Below are positions 50,301-58,010 of a stretch of DNA of 64,000 nucleotides, one piece after another (the stretch's first letter is position 1; each line of letters starts with the position of its first letter). The stretch comes from Mesostigma viride. Lineage: Eukaryota; Streptophyta; Mesostigmatophyceae; Mesostigmatales; Mesostigmataceae. Where the stretch lies: positions 1 to 64,000 of the forward strand of contig RPFO01001794.1 of assembly GCA_009746045.1 (NCBI GenBank), given 5' to 3'. The notes below the pieces were generated by a model. It made no database searches. It saw only the letters and a list, made by a program, of their open reading frames with translations, and was not told the DNA's origin. The position numbers and the translations under genes are program-made.

Positions 50301-51260
50301 GTAGCTCCCACCGTCACTTCCGTGCCCAACCACGTTAGCGGATACTTTGAGACACGGTACGGCACCACAAACTACACAGTGTCCAACTACAGCACAACGG
50401 GCATCACCAGAGGGTCTGCTGTCACGGGCGCTGGCGTTCTCGTCACCGGCGTGGTCAAGCCCCTCACAAATTTCTCCACCGCGACAGGCGGGTCGATCGG
50501 CACAAACGCCGGTGATCCCATGACCGCGCCATTCACGTGCGGCGTCGCCACCTCCGTCAACTCCATCAAGGACATGGTTGAGCTGCTCACCATCGGCGAC
50601 CCCACCACGCCCGCAGCCTACGTCAGTGTGTGGGTGTGGCGCGGAGGGCGCATCCTCATGTTCAACGGCACCTCCTACACCGAGACCCTTAATCCCGCCG
50701 TCGGCAGCACAGAGTTTGTTCTGGGCGTCCACCTGACCACCACCGAGCCGCAGCTGTACATCAACGGCGTACTAAAGACCGGGGCGACCGTCATGCTGCC
50801 TTGGAGGAGTATCTCCGGAAACACCACAACCACCGTTAATGCCACAAACACAGGTGCGCTCCTGAGCAGCACGTCGACTGCTAGGGGCGTCTATTTGGGC
50901 CCAAGACGCACGTACGATGCGGCCGGTGTGGCAATCAGCGCGGCCTACAAGAACTGGCGCTTAGTGGACACCGCCCTCAACAGCATGACGGCACAGCAGA
51001 TCGCCGACACGCAGCTGTACAGGTACTCCAGCGAGTATGACTCCGGCCCTCTCACCGTCACGTACGGTTTCCGCATTGCGGACGACGAAACGCTGCAGAT
51101 CGTCAAGACCCAGGGCTCCATGGCCAGTACGACAAACTCGATGCTCGGTAACATCCTCCCCGTCAGCGAGGACGGCACGGGGGCCTTGACAGTCAACTCC
51201 CTTGGCGCCATCGGTTCTAGCACCGTGGACCCGGTTATGGATCTGACCAACAAGCGTTAA
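47397..51260 (+). CDS. Large fibre-like protein with LamG/concanavalin-like domains
   Basis: The product has 1287 residues, Ser/Thr/Gly/Val-rich and almost free of Cys. Residues about 358-400 contain 'GDIYLNPASGTLKVNGNMQV', a pattern like the shaft of phage tail fibres. Lectin-like jelly-roll segments follow: about 435-600 ('FELFVDGVRVINTTGDGI'), about 780-960 ('GEFTVEARVKNDNAGTQTAF', 'MDYVRFKN') and about 985-1150 ('VSVWVWRGGRILMFNGTSY', 'LYINGVLKTG'). The C-terminus ('YGFRIADDETLQIVKT') resembles that of the next gene product. A surface fibre that binds host glycans is inferred from domain type and context. Confidence 0.65.
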   Translation: MSVALSTLGTGRFKQVYTEQVSSDVQPTSSFAILSNTKIDLVPNVLNGNAVDATVLPTTDLATNEVVVHGNLRVMGAIDGALSSSSAPTVDYTKNMSTTEAANTLVASFSNHLVLQAASTANEVIVQDSKFVAHRPTTALTTTTVPVPDILAVRAERAGAADTQEFTLGLAYGDTGSTFLSTDGNSTSKTAWRSLIDSGANDMEIKSDSQMRVSADRLATGEVRLGAGSGITLAPSIATPGADPATKIVVQSATVENAGVTATSDTRGNHAYSIDATTIAAKRGVGNSTTGGNLWITGDTSVVGSSVAVEQVKFVDSRVSTTNPTLALTAATTVAVEKDLVLTATDGDGGKISTTSGDIYLNPASGTLKVNGNMQVDGTLTTVNTTVQNAIVTEKTLRLAGTQNSVAASWGFDGDSNLSSTSVPMVPTNATVTAGKLQLTQGVVASGTAGYPVGSNWPKSLDSFEVTSNIAFSGAQGAASSIKKLFAYGPLIVKLNVPASGTYGTLTVDNGGGVTSTSASAPLKTDGTANKYKIVARRVYFSTTALSTFELFVDGVRVINTTGDGIANLNLTATPSLVLGNDTFTSAVSYDDVRIEIVTAPSNTVTDGAGLSVLGDGAVNSIACDRSITWQKGTTQEKGDYTGSYWQVKGGQLMLSRTIDTSLRKAPGSSILLSSLPPKTGTSTEPNLWKLDTYTGTAPNYSTVDSVSALNMSYSTGAGTNESWVGQWFEDPANLTSKLNNGSGTSGTFTTPTLPSGGALAIPSGVSASQRYVNAVDLNLGTGNDGYGEFTVEARVKNDNAGTQTAFNVFWVGDDYGTNGGGYRIQVYVDNKLNISTESAGGSGFGNKDVTIPFTAISAAFTAAGVTYTGDPTNGAYHKYRLARKRYTTVTGPGATVSDPRLLFQLWYDDVEIPLQIGLNGVAFNATDVRNVTITAASAYIRVGSTSRQTTTQAITMDYVRFKNSITYVAPTVTSVPNHVSGYFETRYGTTNYTVSNYSTTGITRGSAVTGAGVLVTGVVKPLTNFSTATGGSIGTNAGDPMTAPFTCGVATSVNSIKDMVELLTIGDPTTPAAYVSVWVWRGGRILMFNGTSYTETLNPAVGSTEFVLGVHLTTTEPQLYINGVLKTGATVMLPWRSISGNTTTTVNATNTGALLSSTSTARGVYLGPRRTYDAAGVAISAAYKNWRLVDTALNSMTAQQIADTQLYRYSSEYDSGPLTVTYGFRIADDETLQIVKTQGSMASTTNSMLGNILPVSEDGTGALTVNSLGAIGSSTVDPVMDLTNKR

Positions 51261-51294
51261 GGTGTGTTTGTGCGAGGCTATTTTTTTTACAATT

Positions 51295-51306
51295 GATATA
51301 TAAAAA
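51295..51306 (+). promoter_or_regulatory. TATA-type element before the 51314 gene
   Basis: GATATATAAAAA lies 8 nt upstream of the ATG and follows a T8 run. Confidence 0.4.
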
Positions 51307-51313
51307 CCGCGTC

Positions 51314-52321
51314 ATGCCTCCTAACTTGGAGCAAGCAACCGGCAGGCTCTTCTTCCATTCCGTCCAGGCTAAGTACCTGTACCTGGAGAATACAACTAGC
51401 TCGGGTGGCTCGGGTGGCTCGGGTGGAGGAGGGGGCGCGGCTGCAACCACCTCTAAAGTGGGAATCACTTCATCCGGCTTTGTCGGCGTATCAGATGCCA
51501 CTGGTGGCTCCGGCAGTATGGATGGCATCGAGTCCGTCCCGACAGGGGTTGGTCAAGTTGTGTTCAGAGGGCTCGTGGCCGACAATTCACCGTCCTACTA
51601 CCGAACTACCAATACGCCGACACCCCAGCACACGATCTTGAGCTCAACAACAAGAGACCTGGTGCTCACGGGGAACGGAGTGGTAAGCAGCAAGTACAGT
51701 GATTCCCCAGCTTGCCACGTCATCACTCTGGGGGAATTGCACGCGTATCAGGGCAACGGAATGTCTGCAGAGGGAGGGGATGCCGTGAAAGTTATGGGAA
51801 GACGTATGGGCCCGTTTTCCACCAGCTACGAGCCGGCTTCCATCAACCTCGGGATCCATCACAATGTGGGTTTCGCTTTGACTGGATTGAGCACGACGAG
51901 GGGAAGAGTGTCTACAACGCCCGAGACAGACCTCTCTCTCGAATCTGGAAGTCAGCTGAGGATGATAGGTAATGAAGTGGCCATCCATTCGCACGCAGCT
52001 GTGAAGATCTTCCCCAACAAGTCGACCTTTACCACACCAGCGGACGATGTAAACAACCCCCACGGCTACCTGCAGATATCCCACAGGAACAACGACCAGG
52101 CAGAAGCCATCCTCTTGTCAACTCCGGGCAGTGCTTCATCAATGCTTGACCTCGTGGTGAAGCCCGCGACGGGAAAGTTTGGGGCCGAAGCGGACACGTT
52201 TGAACTGGGGTCTGGTGACGTGCGGTACAAGTTTGTCATCGCGAACGGCCAGTTGCAGATAAAGAAACTCGTGTTGAGTTCTGGCTTGCCAGAGAAGATG
52301 ATTTGCGTGTTTGACGCGTGA
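51314..52321 (+). CDS. Fibre-module protein with Gly/Ser linker
   Basis: The product has 335 residues from the ATG at 51314. The N-terminus ('LFFHSVQAKYLYLENTTSS') is followed by a Gly/Ser linker, then beta-rich sequence. The C-terminal 'RYKFVIANGQLQIKKLVL' parallels the end of the 1287-residue protein, which suggests a shared assembly or trimerisation tail. A shorter fibre or a tip subunit is possible. Confidence 0.55.
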   Translation: MPPNLEQATGRLFFHSVQAKYLYLENTTSSGGSGGSGGGGGAAATTSKVGITSSGFVGVSDATGGSGSMDGIESVPTGVGQVVFRGLVADNSPSYYRTTNTPTPQHTILSSTTRDLVLTGNGVVSSKYSDSPACHVITLGELHAYQGNGMSAEGGDAVKVMGRRMGPFSTSYEPASINLGIHHNVGFALTGLSTTRGRVSTTPETDLSLESGSQLRMIGNEVAIHSHAAVKIFPNKSTFTTPADDVNNPHGYLQISHRNNDQAEAILLSTPGSASSMLDLVVKPATGKFGAEADTFELGSGDVRYKFVIANGQLQIKKLVLSSGLPEKMICVFDA

Positions 52322-52354
52322 ATAAACATCAACACAGATTGATAATAACCAGAG

Positions 52355-53119
52355 ATGTCATCCACAAAGACCATCGACCGGCTAGAGGTGAACAAGTCGA
52401 TCACCTTCCCCGATCTGAGCACCCTATCGTCTATGAACCCTTTAATGATGGGAAAGCTGGCACAGTTTGTATCTTCTGTCAACGAGTACGGCAGAGAAAT
52501 CTTGGAGTTCAGGGTGTTCAACCTGATAACGGGGGGGTATGACCTGTCCTTTGTGATTGCAGCACATGATGCGTATGATCCACCTGCCAAGACTTATCGC
52601 TGGGATTTCTCAGCCGGCAAAACAACCACCGTCAATGACACTGTCGTCAGCTTCACCGGGACCGGCACAGTCAGTGAGGGGGTGCTCAAGGAGGCGGGAG
52701 CACAATTTGACGTTGCAAGGAATGTGGGGGTCACCGGCACGTTCTCTCTTATCATAAAGGTGATCCCACAGTTTGATCTCTCCACTCTCACCCTCCTCAC
52801 CGACCTGATCATGTACGGCTATCTGCAGGTCCAGGTTGCGAGTGGGGGATACCTGGCTTTCTCCGATGGATGGGCCGCACCCATCATAATGACCACACCT
52901 GTGGGCGCGGCCCCCTTTGTTTTGTGCATCACCATGAGAGGCAGCGAGGCAAGGTTCTATCTGGACGGCCAACTGGTCGCCTCATCTACTAACGCTCTGC
53001 TCGGCCCCCGTACCGACCTTGTCCTCGTGGGCGGCTATGTTGGTGACGTGTTCTACACTGACCTGCGACTGGTAGCGGGCGTCGCCATCTCTGATCAGAA
53101 CACTATGCTGCATGGATAG
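52355..53119 (+). CDS. Fibre-module protein: short N-terminal domain plus LamG-like domain
   Basis: The product has 254 residues. Residues 1-75 ('TIDRLEVNKSITFPDLSTLS') are duplicated as a separate gene just downstream. Residues 80-254 look like a LamG/concanavalin jelly roll ('GYLQVQVASGGYLAFSDGWA', 'ARFYLDGQLVASST'). It is probably a virion surface protein with the neighbouring fibre genes. Confidence 0.6.
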   Translation: MSSTKTIDRLEVNKSITFPDLSTLSSMNPLMMGKLAQFVSSVNEYGREILEFRVFNLITGGYDLSFVIAAHDAYDPPAKTYRWDFSAGKTTTVNDTVVSFTGTGTVSEGVLKEAGAQFDVARNVGVTGTFSLIIKVIPQFDLSTLTLLTDLIMYGYLQVQVASGGYLAFSDGWAAPIIMTTPVGAAPFVLCITMRGSEARFYLDGQLVASSTNALLGPRTDLVLVGGYVGDVFYTDLRLVAGVAISDQNTMLHG

Positions 53120-53169
53120 CGTGATGCGGATGCGGGCCTCATAACATCCGATCCTAATCATGATCAAAC

Positions 53170-53409
53170 ATGTCGTCTACAAAGACAATTGACCGACTAG
53201 AGGTTAACAAGTCGATCACCTTCCCCGATCTGAGCACCCTATCGTCTATGAACCCTTTAATGATGGGAAAGCTGGCACAGTTTGTATCTTCTGTCAACGA
53301 GTACGGCAGAGAAATCTTGGAGTTCAGGGTGTTCAACCTGATAACGGGGGGATATGACCTGTCCTTTGTGATTGCCGCACGTGATGCGTATGACCCTCCC
53401 AATGCTTAA
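53170..53409 (+). CDS. Stand-alone duplicate of the preceding gene's N-terminal domain
   Basis: The product has 79 residues and matches residues 1-75 of the 52355 product with one changed residue (His to Arg) before it ends 'DPPNA'. At the DNA level 146 bp are identical (53206-53351 against 52391-52536), while the first 12 codons differ at six synonymous positions. That pattern points to gene conversion after an older duplication. It might act as a free subunit of the same fibre base, or be a truncated copy. Confidence 0.65.
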   Translation: MSSTKTIDRLEVNKSITFPDLSTLSSMNPLMMGKLAQFVSSVNEYGREILEFRVFNLITGGYDLSFVIAARDAYDPPNA

Positions 53410-53463
53410 AATTTTGTTCAAAAGTTGTCATTAAATATGTTCAATTAATAATGAAAGCTTGTC

Positions 53464-54033
53464 ATGTTGCTGAGAAAACTTGGTCTGAAAAACAATTCTA
53501 TAAAGTCATTTTCCAAACCAGGCGCCAAGGAGGCGCTGCGGAATCTAACACTGCAAGATTTAACCCCCTTCTCATTCGATGGCCATGTTTTCTCGCCGGC
53601 CAAGGTTGTTAGGGTGTACGACGGGGACACTGTGAAGGTGGCCATACTGTCTCCATGGGACAGCCTGCCAACACTGCTAACGGTCCGGCTCTGGGGCACG
53701 GACGCCGACGAAATCGCGCCCGGTATCGACAAGCCCAACAGGGAGGAAACAAGATTGCGCGCCGTGAAGGCCAGGAACAGGCTGGTGCAGTTGACGACGG
53801 ACGTCAGCATCGACTTGGATGACGTGGAGAAGACAACAAAGGACGTTCAGACCATGATCGACACCGTCAACCAGAAACTCGTCACCGTCCAATGCCACGG
53901 TTTTGACTGCTTTGGCCGCGTGTTGGGCGTGCTTTACACCCAAGATGGGACGTGCGTTAACAAGGTGCTGCTGGACGAGGAGCTGGTGAACCTGCAGCCG
54001 ACCGCCAACAGGCGCAAGGGAGTGGTCTTGTGA
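53464..54033 (+). CDS. Staphylococcal-nuclease-like (thermonuclease) protein
   Basis: The product has 189 residues. The SNase fold is shown by 'AKVVRVYDGDTVKVAIL' (residues about 46-62, calcium-binding Asp pair), 'TVRLWGTDADEI' (catalytic Arg and Glu region, about 73-84) and 'FDCFGRVLGVLY' (second Arg, about 150-160). These enzymes cut DNA and RNA phosphodiester bonds and occur in many nucleocytoviruses. No signal peptide is seen, so action inside the host cell is likely. It converges on the next gene with an 11-nt gap. Confidence 0.8.
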   Translation: MLLRKLGLKNNSIKSFSKPGAKEALRNLTLQDLTPFSFDGHVFSPAKVVRVYDGDTVKVAILSPWDSLPTLLTVRLWGTDADEIAPGIDKPNREETRLRAVKARNRLVQLTTDVSIDLDDVEKTTKDVQTMIDTVNQKLVTVQCHGFDCFGRVLGVLYTQDGTCVNKVLLDEELVNLQPTANRRKGVVL

Positions 54034-54044
54034 TTTTACTACAA

Positions 54045-54539
54045 TTACAAGTCCATGACCACTTTAGTGGGGTCGCTGACAGCGGCCGCCTTCTTGCCCC
54101 CGGTCCTCCTCCTTGTCTTCTTCTTGCTCCCGTCCATCTGCACCGTACGGATCTCGTCTCCTTGCACAGACGCATCGTCGTACAAGCTCTCGCCCCCGTC
54201 ATCGATGATCTGCACCACATGTTCCCTGGGGGGGCTGGGCGGCATGGCCTCCTGCACAAACCTGTCCATGTTCACGGGAGGCGCGACGTCCGGCCTGTAC
54301 AGCATGGGCCCGCGCATAACGTACCCAGTCCCACCGCCCCCACCATCCGCATCCCCTCTAGGGACAGTCTGCGGCGGAGGAGGGGGCTGTGGAGCGGCGG
54401 CCGCCTCCTGCTTGGAGATCATCATCTTCACGATGCTCTTCATCAGCTCTGGGTCTGTCTTGGCTATCTCAGACATGGACGGCAGACCGGAGCTCGCGAA
54501 CGAGGCGGACATATGGAACATCATGGCTGACCCTCCCAT
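54045..54539 (-). CDS. Hypothetical Pro-rich basic protein
   Basis: The product has 164 residues, with a Met-rich helix ('ELMKSIVKMMISKQEAAAA'), a Pro/Gly linker, and a Lys/Arg cluster ('GSKKKTRRRTGGKKAAA') near the C-terminus that may act as a nuclear signal or DNA-binding patch. A perfect palindrome lies about 30 nt upstream. Confidence 0.5.
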   Translation of the reverse strand: MGGSAMMFHMSASFASSGLPSMSEIAKTDPELMKSIVKMMISKQEAAAAPQPPPPPQTVPRGDADGGGGGTGYVMRGPMLYRPDVAPPVNMDRFVQEAMPPSPPREHVVQIIDDGGESLYDDASVQGDEIRTVQMDGSKKKTRRRTGGKKAAAVSDPTKVVMDL

Positions 54540-54568
54540 CTAAACGGGGTGGGAAACCACGGGAGGGA

Positions 54569-54598
54569 GGTGTCAAACTTTGACACCCGGTGTCAAAG
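54569..54598. promoter_or_regulatory. TGTCAAA palindrome, candidate operator
   Basis: GGTGTCAAACTTTGACACC at 54569-54587 is a perfect 9-bp dyad around one central base, with an extra half-site GGTGTCAAAG at 54589-54598 and another 'CTGTCAAACTTTGGCAC' near 54667. It is placed just upstream of the minus-strand gene starting at 54539. An operator role is inferred. Confidence 0.5.
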
Positions 54599-54960
54599 TC
54601 CGGCCTCTTCCTATTGGAAGATACTTATATACTGTCAACTTTAGATATTTTTTTGGCCCCTACGCTGTCAAACTTTGGCACAAACCCTAGGAAACCACCC
54701 TGGGGGCGTGTTGATTTGGGAATCTTTTGGAATCTTATGCTGGCCCCTGTCAGACCACCTGAATCGGGTGTGAGATGGGGGCCGAGCTGCATTTAGTACA
54801 CTCTTATGCTGGCGTACCTGGCATGGATACAAACCTATTGCCCTTGGATATGTTATCCACTCTGCCAGCTGTCACCCCTTCACAAACCCGGGCCAGGGTG
54901 TGCCGGGACGCACAGGTGCTTAGGGGGTGCCACATCTGGCTCGCTGAGCGGACCCACCTT

Positions 54961-55504
54961 GGATAGCCTTCTACCGGGTACAAAAGAGAAGCCTATCCAC
55001 CATCATCCGGCCAGCGGGCATTGCCACCGGTTGATGACACTTTGCAAAAAGAGAAGCCTATCCAAATTCACGCCCTGGGAATGCCTGCTCGGCCCCTGAA
55101 TAAAATTGGCACACCTTCTCCCGGCATTCTCGACCATTGTTCGTGGATAGGCTTCTCTGGAGTGCCTTCTTTTTCGGCAACCCCTTCCAACAATATTCTC
55201 CCCAGGCCCCTACCCCCCATGCCCCCTAGCCCCATACATGCATGCATACATAAAGTCCTTAGTCCATATTATTCTTACTCTTATTGTCTAAAAAAGAAGA
55301 CTACCAAAAGAAGCCTATCCAAATTGACACCCTGAGAACTTTGACTCGACCATCGAACAAATTTAAGAGGCCTTCTCCTGGCATTTTCGAGCAATGTTCG
55401 TGGATAGGCTTCTCCTTGGAAAAAATACCATCAACAGGTCACAACAGCTGGCCACTGGGTATAGGTGGATAGCCTTCTGTCCGGGACCAGATAGAAGCCT
55501 ATCC
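54961..55504. repeat. Left mirror-symmetric block of eight 12-bp motifs
   Basis: R = GGATAGSCTTCT and L is its reverse complement. Starts: R 54961, L 54987, L 55052, R 55145, L 55309, R 55402, R 55467, L 55493. Spacings are 26-65-93-164-93-65-26, a perfect mirror. Outer spacer sequences are partly inverted repeats of each other. Sequence from 54599 to 54960 has no gene. Confidence 0.95.
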
Positions 55505-55521
55505 AAGCCCTCCCGCGGTTC

Positions 55522-56027
55522 TCAGCACCTGGCAAAGCCCCAGCTGAAGAACTTCTTGGCCTTGCACCGGGCGCTCTTCTTGTCCTTGAACGCCTGCATC
55601 AGTGCCCCGCCCGGGGTGTGCCCCACCACGAACTTGGTGACCTTGGCGCCCGCCTTGCTGACCTTGTCGCCCACCGGGTTGGGCAGCAGGCCGAAGCCAC
55701 CCAGGGCGGCGCCCAGCGCGGACACGGGGTTCACCATGTCCACGGCCATGGCACCCACGCTGCTGACCACGTGGGCGGGGCTCTTGGTCTCTATCCCCAT
55801 CGCGTCGAGGATGGGAGTGCCCTTGGCCTTCTCGCCCGTCTTGGGGGGTCTACCACGGGCGGGGCTGACGCGGGGGCCGCGGCGGTGCTATCCGGGCTAG
55901 GGTTGGGAGTGGAGCTGACGGCTACCTCCTCTACCACGGCTACCGAGGCGGACGCGGGCACGGACGCGGAGAAACGCAGCATCACGGTGACAAACAGCAG
56001 GATTACCAGAAACAAGAGCAGGAACAT
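55522..56027 (-). pseudogene. Signal/anchor protein with Gly/Ala-rich C-terminal half, one frameshift
   Basis: The first part (56027 to about 55845) has a hydrophobic N-terminus ('MFLLLFLVILLFVTVMLRF') and an Ala/Pro/Ser-rich stretch. The frame breaks at a C6 run (minus strand, near 55844), and a second frame carries 'SPAHVVSSVGAMAVDMVNPV' and 'GAKVTKFVVGHTPGGALMQA' to 55522. One missing C would join them into about 168 residues. It is a likely membrane-anchored virion protein. Confidence 0.55.
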
Positions 56028-56073
56028 AATTCGTTTATTAACACACGGTGGGATAATAATAATAATCTATTCA

Positions 56074-56775
56074 TCAGCTGGCCAGGCCGCTGGGGCGAGT
56101 GGCGCGGGGGCTAGTGTGGCACCACTGGCAGCCAGCGAAACAGTACTCGATCCCCTGCAGGCCCATGGCCAGGGACACGGCCACAGCGTGGTGCTCCGAC
56201 TTGCTAGAGAAGCGCCCCAGGACGTTGCAGTCCATCCGGTTGAGCACGTTGCCGAATTCCCGCCACGTCATCTTGCTGTACTCCCCCAGCTCGGGCGTGT
56301 CCACCAGGCTGTCGGACAGGGGCTCCGGCTGGGAGTCGGGCAGGGTCTCCTTCTCAAACACACCCATCTTTGATGTCCATGAACTCTCCAGATGAGCCTT
56401 GCCAGGGGTCGTGAACAGAGACCTGGCAACCAAGGGGGTATCCTGGGGGTATGGACGAAATGCACTGCAGGCAGTGTCCTTTATGTCCCCTCTCTTTGTC
56501 CTCTTTTTGGGACGGATGACGGAAGGCAGCTGGAAAGGCACTCCCCTTTTGGTATTGCTGCCAGCATCCATGGCACCAGGGGGGGAGACAGGAGGAGTGG
56601 GGGTGTGAGTCAAGGCATTCAGTTGCTCGCGAATACGGACGTAATCGTCCGCCGTAATCATGGCGTCGAGAGCCATGGCCTGCGATAAATGCTCGCTTTT
56701 CGCCTTGTCGGCCATATTCGTGCACGAGTTTGCGTGCTCGTGGGTTTTCGCACGTGAGCACGCCCTGCCTCCCAT
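56074..56775 (-). CDS. Hypothetical protein between the two mirror blocks
   Basis: The product has 233 residues from the ATG at 56775; a start at 56715 is also possible. A helical N-terminal half is followed by basic 'RPKKRTKRGDIKD' (possible nuclear signal) and a C-terminal half with 'YSKMTWREFGNVLNRMDCNV' and 'EYCFAGCQWCHTS'. The family is not recognised. A single 58-bp-array-like dyad lies about 95 nt upstream. Confidence 0.5.
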   Translation of the reverse strand: MGGRACSRAKTHEHANSCTNMADKAKSEHLSQAMALDAMITADDYVRIREQLNALTHTPTPPVSPPGAMDAGSNTKRGVPFQLPSVIRPKKRTKRGDIKDTACSAFRPYPQDTPLVARSLFTTPGKAHLESSWTSKMGVFEKETLPDSQPEPLSDSLVDTPELGEYSKMTWREFGNVLNRMDCNVLGRFSSKSEHHAVAVSLAMGLQGIEYCFAGCQWCHTSPRATRPSGLAS

Positions 56776-56867
56776 TATTACAGACACCCGTGCGCAAAAA
56801 ATCTGGATCTGCCTAGTCACCAGATCTGGAGATCTCGGATTCGGCGCCTAGTCAGCACTGGCTGGGT

Positions 56868-56900
56868 GTATATGAAAACATATGCACCTCTGGTCCGCCG
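56868..56900. promoter_or_regulatory. Single copy of the 58-bp-array dyad
   Basis: GGGTGTATATGAAAAC and CATATGCACC with CTCTGGTC repeat the core of the 25.9-26.3 kb array, upstream of the minus-strand gene. Sequence from 56901 to 57340 is GC-rich with no gene. Confidence 0.6.
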
Positions 56901-57340
56901 GTACTGCTGAGCGCCGCGCCGGTACCTGCCGAACTGTGACGGATGCCAGTGGCCCCTGCGGACGAATGTCAGTGCGGGGTCGGCCCGGCCAGATTCGGCC
57001 CACTGTCGGCCCGCGACCCGTACAGGGGCTGGGGAGGGGGCGGGGCTGACTGTTAAAGTTTGAAAAACGGGCCGAATGCGGGCTGACAGGGGGTCGGTTC
57101 GGCCCGTCCTAGGCTAACCTGCTAAACTGGCCTTTCTAACGGGCACAGCACCTCCACAACCTTTCCTAGGCTTCGCGATAGCGACCCCTTCCCATTGGGC
57201 GGAAGTAATGCGCGTGGCGATCGGTCAGGGCACCCAGTGGATGCGTGGCTAGGTGGTGGCCGTGTGTGGGCGTGTGGGGGCAGGTGGCAGTGTGTGTGTG
57301 TGGTGGGGGCGGTGGGGGTGTGGGAAGGGCGTGAGAGTTT

Positions 57341-57888
57341 GGATAGGCTTCTCCGGACGCGGGCATAGAAGGCTATCCACGTATACCCGGTGGGCAGCCG
57401 TTCTGGGTGGACGAGTGTCTTTTTTTGAAATAGAAGCCTATCCACGACCAAAGGGCGGGAGTGGCTGGAGAGGGCGTGCCAAATTCGTTCGATGGGTGGG
57501 AGGGGGGTTGAGAGGGCTCGAGTTTGGATAGGCTTCTTTTGGTATTCTTCTTTTTTAGACAATAAGAGTAAGAATAATATGGGCTATAGGGCCAATATAC
57601 GGATGCGTATATGGGGTTTTATGGGGTATAGTGGTCAGGGGGGCGGGGAGAATATTGTTGGAAGGGATTGTCAAAAAAGAAGGCACTCCAGAGAAGCCTA
57701 TCCACGACCAAAGGGCGGGAGGGGCCGGAGAGGGGTTGCTAAATTCGTTCGATGGGCGGGAGGGGGGTTGAGAGGGTTCGAGTTTGGATAGGCTTCTCTT
57801 TCGGACATGGGTGTATAGTGGGCGGGCGCGTCGTTTGGCGGGGCGAAGGTGGATAGGCTTCTCCTCGCGATCGATTAGAAGGCTATCC
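57341..57888. repeat. Right mirror-symmetric block of eight 12-bp motifs
   Basis: Starts: R 57341, L 57367, L 57432, R 57526, L 57692, R 57786, R 57851, L 57877, spacings 26-65-94-166-94-65-26. The central spacer matches the left block in inverted orientation (for example TTTTTTAGACAATAAGAGT against its complement at 55276-55295). Confidence 0.95.
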
Positions 57889-58010
57889 ACGTCGGGAGCG
57901 CGCGGTGGGGGTGCGAGTGCGATGCACTTGTGTGGGAGCGAGGGCTGGGGGGGGGTCTGGGTGCAGACGCGCGCTAAAAATAAATGTGGGCGGATAGGTA
58001 TACGCGCTCC

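Noticed and set aside
54961..57888. CRISPR-like array from the repeated 12-mers
   Set aside because: The motif alternates orientation with mirror spacing, the spacers are not unique units of constant size, and no cas gene is present.
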